From the NCBI RefSeq assembly GCF_910592395.1, contig NC_088316.1, forward strand, positions 19,904,001-19,968,000: 64,000 nt of DNA. Reading direction: 5' to 3'. Made by a program: the position numbers and the translations under genes. This document shows, one piece after another, positions 49,760 through 64,000 of the stretch. Positions within the stretch are counted from its first letter, which is position 1. Every line of letters begins with the position of its first letter. The notes below the pieces were generated by a model. That model saw only the letters and a list, made by a program, of their open reading frames with translations, did no database searches and was not told the origin of the DNA. This DNA comes from Lineus longissimus. Its lineage: Eukaryota > Nemertea > Pilidiophora > Heteronemertea > Lineidae.

Positions 49760-52700
49760 ATATTAGGATGGGAACGAAAATAAAGGAGAGCCAGTTACTC
49801 ATGTGCTCACTTTGAAATAAATGAGATTAGCCATCTTTGATAAGAAGCAAGCGACACTCATTCTCGCTTAATCGAATGAATATATCCATTTTCCCGAAGT
49901 TGTGATGGCACGCTTCTGGATTCGTGCTGAAGAAAAACTTCTAAACTTAATAAATAGTGTCCAAATTCTAAGCCGTGTTCACGTATTGCCAATTACCACC
50001 AAAACTATGCAGCAAGTGGAATAGGGGGAAAGTTAATTGTCTTTTCTATTGAATGATCTGGAGGAAGAACGTTTGTGCACGAATGATTGGCACGGTTGGG
50101 TTAACGATGCTCTTATCAAGGTGAACCACATGAGAAGGTTCATCTATAATTGAGTCATTTAAAAGAAATACTTACTTGAGTTATATCGTCAGACCTGAGC
50201 CAAGTCTATTCCAATGATTGACAAATGCGCAACTATTCCGCAAATCACGAAATGCAAATAAAATCATCTTAGATTTATACACTAATCTGCATGATGATTT
50301 AGTTGAGATTTAAAGATGTGCAGAAGAAACGCATGATACCGAATGCCGCAATTTTAAACCCGAGATGTTCATCGTCATTATTTACAAACTCAGATGGAAA
50401 TGTGCGATTGTGCTAACTGCCTGAATTCAATGCTTTTTTGTCACAGTGACATTATGCGTTCAAGCAAAAGTCAGATACCAACTGACAGCATATCAACTCG
50501 AGTGCAACAGTTTCAAAACTACAGAATATTATAATATTTGAGATATGTTTTGAATTGGCATAAGATGCTGCACGGAGCTTGCTTTGTTTGTTGCGTTGCG
50601 TTATGGTGGGAACTACTGTTTTGATTAACACTCAGCTCACGACCATCACCTCAGAGTGGATCATCCCGGATCATGCGTGATTTTCCATTTCTGTATAATA
50701 CGGCGTTTCTTTTGGTATCCCTGACCTTTTGACCATGCATGGAATGGAAATGGTGGCTCTAGTCTTGCTGCATCAACTGACTGACCAGGTGATATTCTAC
50801 CCTGATCGAAGTTTGTTCAACTCGTAGCAATACTCTGAACTTATAACCACAAACTTGACTGTTCTCACCGGCGCATCTTTATTCATTTTACTTAATGGTA
50901 AGAAAGCACTTTTCAATTGTCATGCGTGTTCCAAGTGTTCAAAGCCATCGTCGTAGTTGCTCTGACCGCAGCGTCCACCAGCGTTAAATGAAAGAGAATT
51001 ACCACATCATATGAAGTTTTGCATGGTGCGGGCGTTTCGAATGAAACAAACCGACTAAAACCCGCCTACATATAAATACTCCTCGTATAAGTTTTCCGCA
51101 CAGGATCCTTTCCAATTTCCATGTTAATATGATATCAATAACAAGCCTGAGAAAGCTTCCTTTATGCGGCATCAGCAACGCCAAACAAACGCCCAGACGA
51201 GAATATATGAATTCAATTTCAATTTGCTCCCATAAGTAACAGTTAATTAATTCAATCAGCTTAATTAAATGAAGAGAAGCGCCATGAACTATGGAGCATA
51301 ATCAAATTCGATGACATCAAAGGTCTTATTTGAATCCAGTTAAGTGTCAACCTTTTAATTAAGCTTTCATTAGAAAATGCGGGTAGAGTATCGTTGTCGA
51401 ATGTCGAACGAATTCCCGTAATTCGGGGAGGGGGTCGACGCCGCAAACGGCATTTCCTTTAAACTGGATGAAACACTAAATTATTCAAATTAGCTTTATT
51501 TCAGATCGTTCCTGCCCCGGGTGGGCTGAATCGATTCAAACCTGCAGCTGTCTCAAAAGAAGATACATGTTTAATTCTTCTCGTGTCCAATATCGCTGAG
51601 GTTAATCTAAGCTAACTCAACGAAGTGCAGTGGTAATGTTCCATAGCCTATTTCGAACTAACTTCTTTCAATTTCATGCCACCACCGCAGGCAATCGGAC
51701 ATGGAAGTTATTAAATCTATTTTCCGTGGCGAATCTTTTACTGCCATTTCAAAGGATGTTCACCAATGAGGGACAGGTGACATAATTAAAAACCTGGTTG
51801 TTTTCAGCCGACAATGCTTTTTTTCATTGTGGCTGAAGGAAACTAACAGAATGCCATAAAAATACCGGATGACAACGTAAAGGTCAATATCGCTATCAAA
51901 GTGCATGTGCTCCATACATAATTCATTGTGTCATTTGGTTTGATTGACCTATCAATGCTGCAGCTGCCCCGCATTGACAATCAGTTCGTTAACTAACACG
52001 ATATATATCAACTAAATAATGTCATGCATCTATCAAAACTGTCATACACCGTCGGAAACGAAGCATCTGCAAAAGAATGGTGTCAAGTCTGGTAGCTTAT
52101 TCATTGGAAGCTATTCAAACTGCGGCTAACAACTCGTGATATTGAAGTTATTAGTCTTAAGTGGTCTGATTGAATATCTGCAAACTAGATCAGAAACCAA
52201 TGCTTTTCATCAGCTCCAGTCTCTTCAGCCAGAAAATCGTATAATCTCCAATACTCTCATCGAGAATAGATTTGCTACGTTTTTCCAATATATAAGTGTC
52301 AGTTTCTATTTCTCTGTGTGACGTGAATTGCAATTTTACAGAGTAACTGTAGAAACTGGAGTCCATCACTATGGACTTATCAAACAGAAGTTGGCAACAG
52401 AGTAGGCCATTCCTTATGATTATAGATGTGACGTATATTCACCATTCTGAAAGCAAAGTATAACTGACATCATTTATCACATCCTAATGATGTCTGAAGA
52501 CTTCACCGGTCAATTGAAACTATGGCAATACGGTAAGAGGTCAAAATATTGCACTACTAAATCAGTGAATGGCATTTCCATTGCTAAAAACGAAGTGTAT
52601 TTCATAAGTCGATGCTAAACTAAGAAAATCTAACCATCAAACTTCCCAATGTTTTGAATGACTTCGTTTTATTCAATTCATCATAAATTTGATCGACTCA

Positions 52701-54040
52701 CTGCCAAACGAGAGTCCGGAAAAACATGAAACTTGGGATTAATGATCATAGCTGCACTTATTAGAATGGGTTGGGTAACCGAAAGCTAATGTCAAATACC
52801 ATTAGGAACTTAAAACATTAACGTATTTTGAAGTCAACAAAAAATATGCTTTAGGTTTGAGTGACGTACAAAAGAATTCTGTAAATTGCAAGTCGTTTTA
52901 TTACCAAAGATGGCAAGATTATGATAAACGTTGTTTCACGAGCGCTGAACAAAAACCATTCGTCATGTGAAGGTGAAAGCCAGTACCAAGTTGTAGTACT
53001 TGCGTACCAAACGTCCACTACCATCATACCTCGTTATTATTTAATATTGCAGATGTAACCACGTTGTTTTTTCGTCGGCAACTACTCATTTGTCACAATT
53101 TTCCAAAAATATATGATTGTTGGTTTTTTTTACGAGCTGATTACAGCTCATCATAGCTCTCATTTTTCAAAATTACCGGTTGCAACAGATATGGCTCAAG
53201 TGACAGACCAGTCATCAGTACATGTGTCTACATACGTCTGGCCAATGTACTTTTTCTAACATTCATACTTCCAGCATGAGCAATTGGCTTGAAAAGTCCG
53301 AAAAACACTGTAATGAGCAAACTAACAGAAAAAGTTCTTCACCTCATTACCAATGTATTTGTTTTTATAGACATGTTTTGTTGAAAATCTTCATAAAAAA
53401 CGATTGCAAAGGATGGGATAGTTTCTCAAAATATCGATGATATAAAAAAATTAAATGAGCCAAATCATAAGTGGGCAGTTATGCGACCAGCAAATGAATA
53501 AACTAATATGGCAGACACAAATTAAGTAGAACCATTACACAAGCACATTAGGTGTGGGGTATTATTAACATATTTTCGAGCAATTATGAAAAAGTAGGAC
53601 AGACACGCATTGCCTATTGATATTCTATTGAGAAGCTAATCACGAATAAGTTACATGGCTAAGAGCTTCTACACCTGGCACTCGAATGGCTAGTTAGAGT
53701 AGCTAAATCTACATATTGTATTTCTCAAAACAATCGAGTCTAAAGGGGTGGGCCTGTCACGCATATGCTTTAAGGGGTATGATCGCTCTATCATCGCTTT
53801 CAACTTGAGACATATCTACTTGGGTACACTATCAATAATATTTCCGTTGAGAAGCCTTCAAGTCAATAAAGTAGGTTTGTGAATGATTGTTCAAAAAGGT
53901 TAAAGTAGACACTAATGTGGATATCAGTCTTTATAGCTGAAAGGCCTCCAGACTTCACGCAGCATTGTATCAGCCATGTTCTATCATATGGGCAACTATC
54001 AGCACCAAATCAACTTCACAATAGCATGAATGAATCAAGC
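49760..54040. other. Intergenic stretch, no recognisable gene
   Basis: AT-rich sequence with short frames only. A minus-strand stretch at 49830-49920 has an acceptor-like TTTTTCTTCAG and open frames, but they could not be joined in phase to the exon at 49545-49743. Nothing else was seen. Confidence 0.45.
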
Positions 54041-54360
54041 CTTGAGGAGCTAATCATTAAACCATAGACACTGAATGTTGACGTCTGAATCTGTTGGATG
54101 TCACATACTGTAAACGAAGGGGTGGTTTTGGCAATGAAGTGTAAGCTCCTTACGAGATCTTAGGATCCACCTCCACCAGCTTCAGACCAACAACCAGCGC
54201 TGTGGTCGATTGTAATATCTCGACTGCAGCTTGATTGAATAAAAAGACATGAAGAGCCAATCAGTAGACCAGTGACGCTGAATGTTTATGATTAGGCGTT
54301 GTGGACATCACGTACTGTATTCGATGGCGTGTTATTGGCAGTGCTCAAGAGCCAATCAAC
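54041..54360 (+). repeat. Diverged direct duplication, about 105-bp unit at 207-bp period
   Basis: 54041-54150 and 54248-54360 align along their length: GAGGAGCTAATCATT with GAAGAGCCAATCAGT, ACTGAATGTT with GCTGAATGTT, GGATGTCACATACTGTA with GGACATCACGTACTGTA, TTTTGGCAATG with TTATTGGCAGTG. GAGCCAATCA appears once more at about 54349. The 141-codon frame starting at 54282 is partly within the second copy and is probably incidental. Confidence 0.55.
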
Positions 54361-57300
54361 ATGAAAGAGGATGCAGGAAATGGTCTCATAAAACGTTAAT
54401 GCCACCATATAAGTTAAAACGCCTTGTTATGCTGTTTCCGGGTGCCTTGGCGAGGCTTTCCTCCCCACATGAGTTCGTAGGGAACCAACATGCTGAGCGA
54501 TCGAAATTCAAGATCAATTCCAAAAGTGTTTTCAAAAGTAATGAGGCGCCCTCCGTCTCGCAATTCATCAAGCCACCGCAGGGAAACATGGCACGATTCA
54601 ACAGTCTTTGCCGTATAATTGCAACATTCACTCACAATGCAACATTCTCTTACGTACATCTACATTTAGTCACCGTACCCACACCAGAAAATAGACGTCT
54701 CAGTTGATAATTCCTGTTAAAGAATGACAATATTTTACGAAATGCCATTATTAAGAAAAAAGGAAATGCAATCAAGAGGAATTGAGTTAAATCATTCCAT
54801 TAGACAAATTGTTTCCGACTTTTGTTATCTCGGCGATAATCAATAAAGTACTGAAAGGAACTGTCAGTAACATTGATGAAGGAATATTTAGACACACCCA
54901 TGGTTGTTAGACCAATTGTTAGATAATGGACAGCCTATTGATTAAAATAACAACATTTAAGTCAACGACCCCAGAAACGTAGTGCACCACCGTCATCAAA
55001 TAAAAGATATACGGCGATTGTCAACATACGAATTGATTCATTCGGATGACTTCGAGACATTTAGGTTCAACATCCCGCCTTTTCCCACATAAATCTCTAA
55101 TGAGAGTCGAACCAGACCAATATTGTTTGAAAAGTTTTGTAACTTTATAGTTCGTCGATTGACAAAACCTTCAGCAGAAGCGCTGATCAAACTTACAGTA
55201 AGATCGAATAAGGACAGATTCGTTTGAAACGGATTGCCAGTCAATAATATCTTCTATCACCTTTAGAGAAGATGCTGACGCAAGACTGCATGAAAACCAC
55301 GAACAGAATAAGCTAGTTGCGACTCTGATGAACACCCTTTCAACTATTTGTATATTTCGTTTCAGCTTGCATACTGATGGATATTGTCTCCAGTCGTGTG
55401 AAAGACATCTTAGAGTAAAGTATACTTCAGATATCGTTGGGTACTGGTAATCTTGTTCTTCAACAACAGTTTTGAAATTTCGGACGATCAAGCTGATTAT
55501 CTTTGACTTTAGCTGCACAATGGAGAAAGCTCCGCATTCGCACAAATCTCATTCGATGTGATACTTTTCTTCCCGCCTTGACAACTGTGAATAGGAAGCC
55601 ATAAATCGGTATTCCTCTCAGGCTCGCACCAATCTAGAATTATGGGCAAAAACTTTCTATCAGCGTGTGATCCTCTTGAGATATGTGATGTAAAAATATA
55701 GGAGATTCGGTTCAGACTTCGAATTTTGTAAAGTGGAGTTTGGCGACAGAATGTTACTATTCCAATATAACTTATGTTTCAAAGCAAACTGAATCAAAAC
55801 AGTATAACTGTATGTAGTAAGAAAATAAAAGGATCAGGACCTGACTATACGTTCTTTCTGAAGATTTCAATATGTGGTTGTAAGCCTGCTGGAGTAAGAG
55901 TTTCTTGCATCCTACTTATTTCAACAATGTTTCGCATGCCTCTCAGGTCAGCATACCGGGTGATTTCACACTGACCAATGTTGAATTAGGGAAGCATTGC
56001 TCTCTGGGTTGTCTAGTGTGTTGTGCTTGGAGTTAGAGTTGAGCCTACAAAGTCATGTTCAATCAGGGATGGTTGATGCAGACACAATAGAAAAGCTGCG
56101 AGGAGGATGCACTGCGCCATCAGATCAATGGACGAGAGAAAAGTTGGTCAGACTCCAATCCTGTATTCCGCACTATTGAAAAAAACGACGATGCCAGCCA
56201 CGATGGGGAAACCCATCAAAGCTTCCCCAACAGAAATCCTCAACAGATTAATCTGATCTGAGGATACAAGGCAATAAACGCTCAAGTGATATGACTTTTA
56301 ACCGATTTCGATTGATGGTGAGAGAGAAATATGGAGATTGGGCCCCAAGTTGGAGTTATGGGAACGCAATGCTTTATACAATCTTAATGGGTATAATGGA
56401 TTTCACGCTTGGCAGTTCTAGGCTTTTCACAGGTGGGATAGTTGATATCATTTTGTGGCAAGTTGCAGCCCAAAAAAGTTAAATCACTTGAATAACGGGA
56501 AATAAGCTTTCATCAGAAAAGCCTCGCTGGTACTCGAGCAGCCACGGTCACTGAAACACAAACTTTCAGATTCACATGTTTCTCAGAGTCCTACAATAAT
56601 TCATTATCACTGCCAACCGAGACAGGGTACAACTCAATATCTTCCGTTTTCAAAATCATAAATCAGGTAAAAATATGCAAGATGTCAACAGGCAGCAATA
56701 TTATACATATTGTGTGACCATCTGTAACTCCTGATGCTTGCCAGTCAAAATTGTCCGAGCCACTTTTGGTGGAGACTATCAAGTGCATTTTTATATTGTA
56801 ATGACAATGTCTAAATCTCCATGCGCGCCCATTACACTATCATGGGACGATTAAGTTGAGATATATGAGTGGTTTCATTACAAACTAAGTGCTTATAAGT
56901 TTGTAAACACAGTTCTGAAGTTTTGAACATGATGATTTCTATTACATAATGTTCTGTAAAAAGTAGATTGGATAGTCCTCAATGCTGTCTGGTTTTCATC
57001 ACCAATCTGCAATTGAGTAAAATTATTTGTAACTAATCAGTAACAATTTTTGCCCTGATAGCCAAATGAAACCATAAATATCCACATTTGTTGACATCTA
57101 GTCTTACAAAATGGACCCAACAGCTGAAGAATTCTTCTCCCCGAATACCAATTCTAGTCGTCATAATAAATCATTGAAATAAACATAAAAATGATGCAAT
57201 AATTATGTTACAATGCCCATGTTTGCTGAAGCCGTGACTAAATTGTTGAGAGAAGCTGTTAAAATACCCCAACTTCCAATGCACTATTGCCTAGTAAACA

Positions 57301-57685
57301 TTACTGCAAGAACTCCTACAAGCGATGAAGAATAATAGCTTGGGGAGAGAGTATTAGAAAAAGAACCACACATTGCCACCCGGGAACATTTAAAAATCAA
57401 AAAGGTTATGGCCCCGCAAATGTGATGACGCTATTCATCTCTGGTGGCTGATACCACGTCCGCTCGCGTGTGAATCATAGTAGTTCACCACGAGAAGATG
57501 GCAAATATGAATATGGGTGGCTTCTGACTTTTGATATATTCTGTGAAAAGAGAATACCTTAGCCTCTGAGATAACAGAACATGTCATCGATCGGTAGCCT
57601 GGGTAAGGGCCTCGAATGGAAGAGGAATACTTTGATCTCCATATTTCATACAAAATGTTCAGACAACATGGCCAACACACGCTAA

Positions 57686-58620
57686 GTGACTGATTATCAC
57701 TCACTTTGTTTATTCATCATGTTTTTGGCACTTGCGACATTATATACTTTCAATTCTCCTTGTTCAGACAAGAAAACCATAATCTATCATCTAGTGTCGT
57801 TCCCGTCCTATTCTGCCATGCCTGTCCAACATGTCCCGTGCCACCGTCAGCACTATGATAAGCGGATTTCCGTTAAACAGCTTAAACTGCCACAAGCACA
57901 ATATCCAATGATAGAATGTCATACACGTGCTAATATCTTACTTGATATGATATCTTTGTCGCACTCAAGACCGGATGCAGCTGACCGTTCTGTGGCCTTG
58001 TCTATGTCTTGCACACTCATAATGGCCACCAATTATGTACTACGTTACAGTAGGCAAATGCCATCAGGCCACACGGGGATGGCAAGAGGGTGGTTTAGTA
58101 CTGTAGATCAAACAGTACCAGAGGGTGATCCAGCTTTCTGCAAATGGACAACAAAGTGTGGGGCACTGGGACTTCATCTATTCAAACAATAAATGGCCAA
58201 ATCGGCAGCAATGATGAGCAGAGACAGCAATTCAACTTCCATACATACTCAAAATTAGACTTCCTGATGACCTGATGGTGGCGTCAACAAGAATGAGAAA
58301 TACTATCATCAGGTCCTATGATGAGGCTGTAAATGAGATTGCTGCTGATACCAATTGTGATATGGTGAAGCAATTTATTCAGAATGTCAAGCAGTGACTC
58401 AAAAAACCGCGAGCTTCTAGCATCGTATCGTGAAGTTGAGCAACCTGGAGCACCGGAACTGGCAGTCTGGTCACAAAGAATTACCAACCTCATTTGATTT
58501 AATGTTCAAAAACCATGTTGTTCAATAAAACACAAGCAATCGATTCCCGAAAGGCAGCCAATTAGATTCAATGACTCCGAAGCCATTTTAGAAAGAATTC
58601 CATTACTTCACTTAAATTGA
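57686..58620 (+). pseudogene. Frameshifted coding relic of unknown family
   Basis: Three adjoining stretches look like one damaged coding region. 57686-58192 is open for 168 codons, the longest frame in the window. 58218-58397 is open in another frame (includes PDDLMVASTRMRNTIIRSYD). Near 58380 the coding-like frame shifts to one that continues through SKNRELLASYREVEQPGAPE, a TGA at 58495-58497, and then PIRFNDSEAILERIPLLHLN to a TGA at 58618-58620. Codon choice is coding-like on both sides of the breaks. It may be a decayed transposon protein or host pseudogene. Possible further remains lie at 58640-58837. Confidence 0.4.
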
Positions 58621-58849
58621 TGTCCTTGGGGAATGGTAAATGCATTCTGAAACCAATGGCATCGATGTCTCTTGGGGTGTGGTCGGGGCGCCTTATTTGA
58701 TATCGCAGAAGGCTGATGAATGTGTCAGAGTCGATGAATGTCTATTTCGTGGAGCTGATGTGTGTGTGGAGACTTCAAAATCATCAGAAAATGGTTCCCT
58801 TACGGTGTTGTTTATTAATATGAGAAAACTAGTCTGAGAGCATACCCAG

Positions 58850-61800
58850 GTGCGAAATCAAGTCGTTTAATCATTAGCAGTACCGTGTGTTGGACATTTC
58901 AAACATCGTTTCGTATTACCACACTTTATGACTTGAAGGTAATTTAACTTTCTTTTTGGCTGTTTTCATTCGATTTAAGGTGATGGATCTGCAGTGTCCT
59001 GGGAATAGTGATCAAGTTATAAAGTGTGTAATTTGCCTGTCCTTGCAGCAATATCCAAGAAGAATTGATATCAACCAAGGAGATTGTGACACAAAGAGAA
59101 CGATTTGAGCACTCAGAGAGAAACCCAGCGAAACATAATAGAAAAGATTTGATAAGATCCAGCTGGACATTTAAACACAAAGAGAAAGATTTGAGCACAG
59201 CTACCGCGACTGGACATTTATGAGGGAACTTTCCACAGAGTTATAGCTGGTAACATTACCATGCTAGAGCAGACACATCCGCCTTAACACGAACAAAACA
59301 AGGCGAACTCATCTTTCAGCCAGATGCAGAAAGAAGGCATATCAACACGAAGCAGGCGGAAGCCAAGCGAGGAAGTTTTTTTCTGAATGAGGGAGGCGAA
59401 TCACCTGTTTTCACAACCAGATCGTGTGTAGACAATGGTCACATGAGATGAAAGCCCCAATGTACTTTCCCCACCCATCTCCATGAATATCACGGGTCTA
59501 TGCATGACTGGTTCAAGGAACTGGCATCGCACATAAGTATTGTGAAGACCTACATAGCAGAAGTCTAAAGGCTATTCTTGGAAACAAAATAATGTTAGTT
59601 CAATAAAACCGTGTTAGCTCATTGTCACAGAGAATCGGCAAACAGATAAAATACTCAATGATACCATTTTGGAACCTTCTTTCATTACACATTGCAGTTG
59701 TTGTGCGACGAGAAGACCGACAAAGAGATGGATATTTCAGGTAATGTAGCAGTGCGATGGTCTCGCAGAAAATAATATTTCCACATTTTTTGTATTCTGT
59801 TTCGAGCTAACTGAAGGTACCTTCGGGTGATTTAAAGAAAAGCCCATCAGCATGATGAAGCCAGCAAATATTTATTTCGTGACATGCTGCCAAGAAAAAA
59901 CACGGCATTTTCTTTCCTTAATACACTTGCAACTAAAGAAATAGAAGCGTACTATGAAAGGCAGAAGCGTCGTTATTTCCTATCAAAATTGCCATTTGTG
60001 AATAAGTTTTAGTACCATGAGGTTTGAAGAAGGAAATTGGTAGCTTATTTTGGAGGCAAATGAACTTACTGATAGTTGTCCCCGGTCTGTAAATTCTCTG
60101 CATGTTGTTAAAACGTGACAGACGGAAATGATAATCTTGAATTCAAGCTTATTTGGCCGGGCTGTTTTGGTTGATTAATCAATTTTTGCTTAGGAGACAG
60201 ATTGCAGATGGACCATGACCAGAACAAAACTTCCGACGGGCCGCGGCATGCCACTAGACAATTACTTGATTGACCGTAGTCACTTTCTCCACATTATGTC
60301 AATAAATGGTTATTCATTAGTAATCCTGGCGATAACTTTATGGTTGTCTGAGCAAGTGAGATGAAATTTGTATTCTCACGCCAGGTACAGCGCGTTTCAC
60401 CTCGGTTCATTATCGAAATATACTATGCCTGTTCCTCTTAAGAGTGCGTTTTACAGGGGTTTAGGTTATGCCATGGCCGTTCAATTGAAGAGTACGTTTT
60501 ACAACACTGACAGATCATATAGGGGTAAGGTAAAATAAGAGGTTATAAACTTTAGCTTAGAAACCTCATCAATGTTCGCCATCACGCTTCTGTTACGGAA
60601 TATGCTCTTACAAGAAATAGCAAGCTAGCGGGAAGGTCTCCCAAAGATCAGAGCACTGAAGATGATTTTGCTTGTGGACACCAGTATTTGACATGTCAGG
60701 CTGCAGCCCAAATTATCCACCAAGACAATGGCTACAACACTAAGCTCTATCACTGCCTGAGAGGATCGTTCCATCAAGATGTATCTATCTTGAAGCAACC
60801 TATTGTCTTTGCTGTACCCTTTAATCAATGCTTTGTTTTTCACTCAGCCAAATGTCATTGGCATTTGATAAACAGTCTGAGGGGAAATAAACGGAGACTG
60901 ATGTGATTGTTGCTATCATTGTTTGACAACAAAGCAACTACTGCCTTCAGCAAACGCACTAGGCTTTTGGATCCGTTGGCGTGGAAACTAATTCTGCCCA
61001 CCGTCTTGTAATCCAATGATGAAGATATGCAAATAACAAATAGTTACTCACATTGCCTAATGGAACGCATTCTGTTGACTGGCATAGAAGTCAAACAGGA
61101 CTTCATCGCGACATCGTTTCTCAACAGCCTGGCCAATTCTGGTTATTTACTCTTAATTGGTGACCAAGACTTGATAATAGGCCCTCGTTGTGTAATCTGA
61201 TGTTCCCATTCGGTATATGATTATTGGACATAGAAAGAAGAAAGATTCGAGAGTACTCTGGTCGGTAAGGCATGCAAAGGGGACATCCTCCACCTCAGCC
61301 GGTTTATACTTTATCCAACCGCAGAAGAAGACAACAAAATGATACCGATGTTGTTCCCAGCCATAATAACGGCTTCTATCACATTGTTATAGGGTAATTG
61401 GGTGCAGAAATAGCCGAAGTCATCACCAACCGTCTGGAAAAACAAAGCAAGGCATGCAGGTATTGAAATGAAATGCCATCCGAACCAGAAGACTTTAATA
61501 AGATGATGGCGCCGCATCCTTTGCCGCTGGTCTCATCTGACACGAGGCAAGATGTCAAACCACCCTTGTCAATAATGACACGATGGTTGGCCACACAATC
61601 TTTGATCCTTGTTCATTTCACTCTATTATTGGCCACGTGTCCTGTGGTTAATTTAGCAGATAAGATTGGGCTCGGTATCAAGGTGATCATTGACAGGAAT
61701 CAGCGACGAGCTGGCCCTGTGATTGGGGTGCGACTGACCCGGTGATTAGTTGGCAGTGGTATGGAGATGATTAAGTTGATTAGCTCTAAGAGTGATTGAT

Positions 61801-64000
61801 AGTCAGGGTATGAAAGGAGATACCGGCTTCTAATACTGTAGAGATTTCTGGTAGTGACGGAAAGAGGGATATGTCAAGAAATGCGAGAAAATCAGGTTTT
61901 TCACAACCCTTCTTTCTAACATTTGGATTGTATTCTACAATCATTTTATCAGAAATAACAAGATGAAGACGATGAGCAGTGTGACAAATAAACGATACAC
62001 GAAAATAGGTTCAGTTAAACGGATATAAAATAGCCGCAGCAGTCTATCGCCGCAAGAATCACCTTGACAAGGTGCCTTGATTTTATCCAGTATTGGATGG
62101 TTTATGAATGGTTTCTTCTGATACGTCTGATATCTTGCTAATAGCATGAACGGTCTGCCCACTTTCTCGAGAAAGCTTTTGGGCTGTATTCAAAGGTTAT
62201 CATCACATACTGTCTGGAGTTCCTTCTACGAAATATTTAATCAGTAATGCTAAAACTAGGTACGGAAGAAAACGAAAGCCATGCCCTAAAGCTGCTGTAG
62301 GTGCCTTTTTCGAAATGATTTGCGATGCTTTGTACGTTTGTTGGACACATAGTACATTGACAGCGGATGAACTGGTTCTACACGAATTAAGTATGTTTAT
62401 TTCAGGCCAACCAACAGTGGTTGATTGTTGCTAATGTCAACTCATGGCATACGTGAACCAATATATCAACGCCTACGCCTTTTGGAATATTAAATCCGCG
62501 CCGCCGGCGAGTTGATTCACCAGCCCAATTCAAATAGTAGACAACTTGTAACCATTGCCAAACATGTCGATACATCAATAAAACCAATCCGATGCCATAT
62601 CGTTCATGTGATATACGGCCAGGAGCGTATCAATTGCCTTGGTGATGTCGAGATGGTATCACCTCAATATAAGTTCCTAATGCCATTTGTCTGGAGCAAC
62701 CTTGTGAACTGAATTGGAAGACTGGCCTGAACGACAGAGGATGGTTGCCTTCATCCGCTTCGCTGGAACTATGGTAATTGCTACCCCTTTGTGACCGTTT
62801 TTAAGCCAGCAACACAGGTCATCCTAGTGGTAGTGGTAAGGTCAAGCTATTTGGGGTCTTACGATAAAAACTCCAGCACCTATCGATGAAAGCATTAAAG
62901 CAATATTTTCAGTGTCGTATCATCAAGCATTATACCCTAGTTCGGGTAAGTCACACAACAGCATTGCTATGAAATTCTGGGATTCTTTTTTAGTTCAGAT
63001 TTAAGGTACATGTTAACTTTGAACTACGAGTCGCATTCCTCAGGAGACATCGTTTCTGGATATCAGACAAAGGTAGAATCATGTTGCTTGCTGGAGTAGG
63101 TATACGATTACATGTTGAGGTCATGTCCGCGTACTTCAATCTATACACTAGTAACTTCATGGATTACTGGACTCTTACTCGAAATCATATTGGGAGATGT
63201 CATTGTCAGGATTGAGTTGCGGTAAGGTTAAATCACTGGTTTGCCGCCATCCTTTTTGCTGTCTCAGTCTTCAAGTACTGGGGTCCTCATTTAAGAACAA
63301 AGTGATTTAAAGTAAATATTTTCTACAGGATTATATCTCCCGTATTGCTACCGATGATTTTTTAATTTCGCACGAAATAAACGCACTTCAAGCCACGAAG
63401 GGGTTTGTCTTATATTACAAACCTTGCCAACGGTTCACGATTTCGGCGAGTTGTTACCATTCTAGGTTCATTTGAAATTTCCGAAGTGGCTGTAAACTCT
63501 TAGATTCGTCCACGGTCGCAGCTGGCAGTGAGACGAGTAATCTTGGTATCCAATTATTTTAAACAGGTCTTTCTCGTCACTTCTGAAAGAATTGGATGAA
63601 ACAGAAGCAAAATGTTCTTTAGCAAGATTAATTAGCTTTCGCCACTACCATAATGGTGGTGTCAATTATTCAGGACGTCCTCAAATGACTTTCCCCATGT
63701 TAATCCACAAACAAAATTGGGCAGATAAACCAAGCCTTATTTGATAAAGTGAATAAGGACAGACTAATATAAATTATTAACGAGGTGGAGTCAGACAATG
63801 ATATACAATAGCAGCACCGTACAAGCAAAGTCAATGAGAAAGTATGTATGGTTATTATTGCAGCGATATGGCTGGGTGGCTCATCTGGAAAGCACCTTAG
63901 TCGCTAGAGTATCACATCTCTTGAATGATTTCCAAGTGTAGCACACATGCTATTGATTGTAAGAGAACACCTACACTTCCGAACACTTCTTCCTCTGAGG
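58850..64000. other. Intergenic stretch to the end of the window
   Basis: Overlapping frames on both strands at 61311-61745 (up to 90 codons) carry no recognised domain. At 62406 a good acceptor (GTATGTTTATTTCAG) is followed by 16 open codons (ANQQWLIVANVNSWHT) and a stop, which is too short to call. No repeats of note were seen. Confidence 0.45.

Noticed and set aside
54282-54707. 141-codon plus-strand open frame
   Set aside because: It begins inside the diverged duplicated block and has no recognisable domain.
1-64000. CRISPR arrays, rRNA genes, bacterial operons or intact prophage
   Set aside because: No regularly spaced repeats, no rRNA-like sequence and no dense open frames; sequence is of animal nuclear type.

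Overview
The window looks like animal nuclear DNA, AT-rich and gene-poor: genes are broken by short GT-AG introns, intergenic DNA is long, and decayed transposons, SINE pieces and palindromes are scattered through it. An invertebrate, most likely a lophotrochozoan such as a mollusc, is my best guess. It rests on the sequence type of the one clear gene, its short introns, and a repeat motif in intron 1 (an AAGAGGCCCAAGGGCCT core) that resembles a motif I associate with mollusc genomes. The organism call is inference.

One gene is clear and complete: a copper type II, ascorbate-dependent monooxygenase of the DBH-like/MOXD1 family at 23461-31907 on the + strand. Twelve exons with GT-AG splice sites and matching phases give 607 residues: signal peptide, DOMON domain, two copper-binding catalytic domains with all six expected ligands, and a hydrophobic C-terminal tail. 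It is probably a secretory-pathway membrane or lipid-anchored enzyme. Its natural substrate is not known.

Left part (1-23460): an array of short hairpins at 2.40-2.63 kb, candidate minus-strand exons at 3.7-5.0 kb, a 170-bp foldback element with a perfect palindrome inside it at 8.45-8.62 kb, two long G tracts at 11.45 and 12.97 kb, and a strong 27-bp-stem hairpin at 15.65 kb. Nothing there can be named as a known gene.

Right part (31908-64000): candidate exons at 33.2, 38.2, 39.3, 40.5, 41.4 and 49.6 kb (low to moderate confidence), a tRNA-related SINE at 38.7-38.9 kb, duplicated blocks at 45.4-46.2 kb and 54.0-54.4 kb, a decayed Penelope-like retroelement on the minus strand at 48.0-48.65 kb (reverse-transcriptase C-terminus plus GIY-YIG endonuclease remnants), and an unidentified frameshifted coding relic at 57.7-58.6 kb. 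I saw no rRNA genes, CRISPR arrays, bacterial-type operons or intact transposons. Exon calls other than the MOXD1-like gene are by eye and need transcript or protein-homology support.
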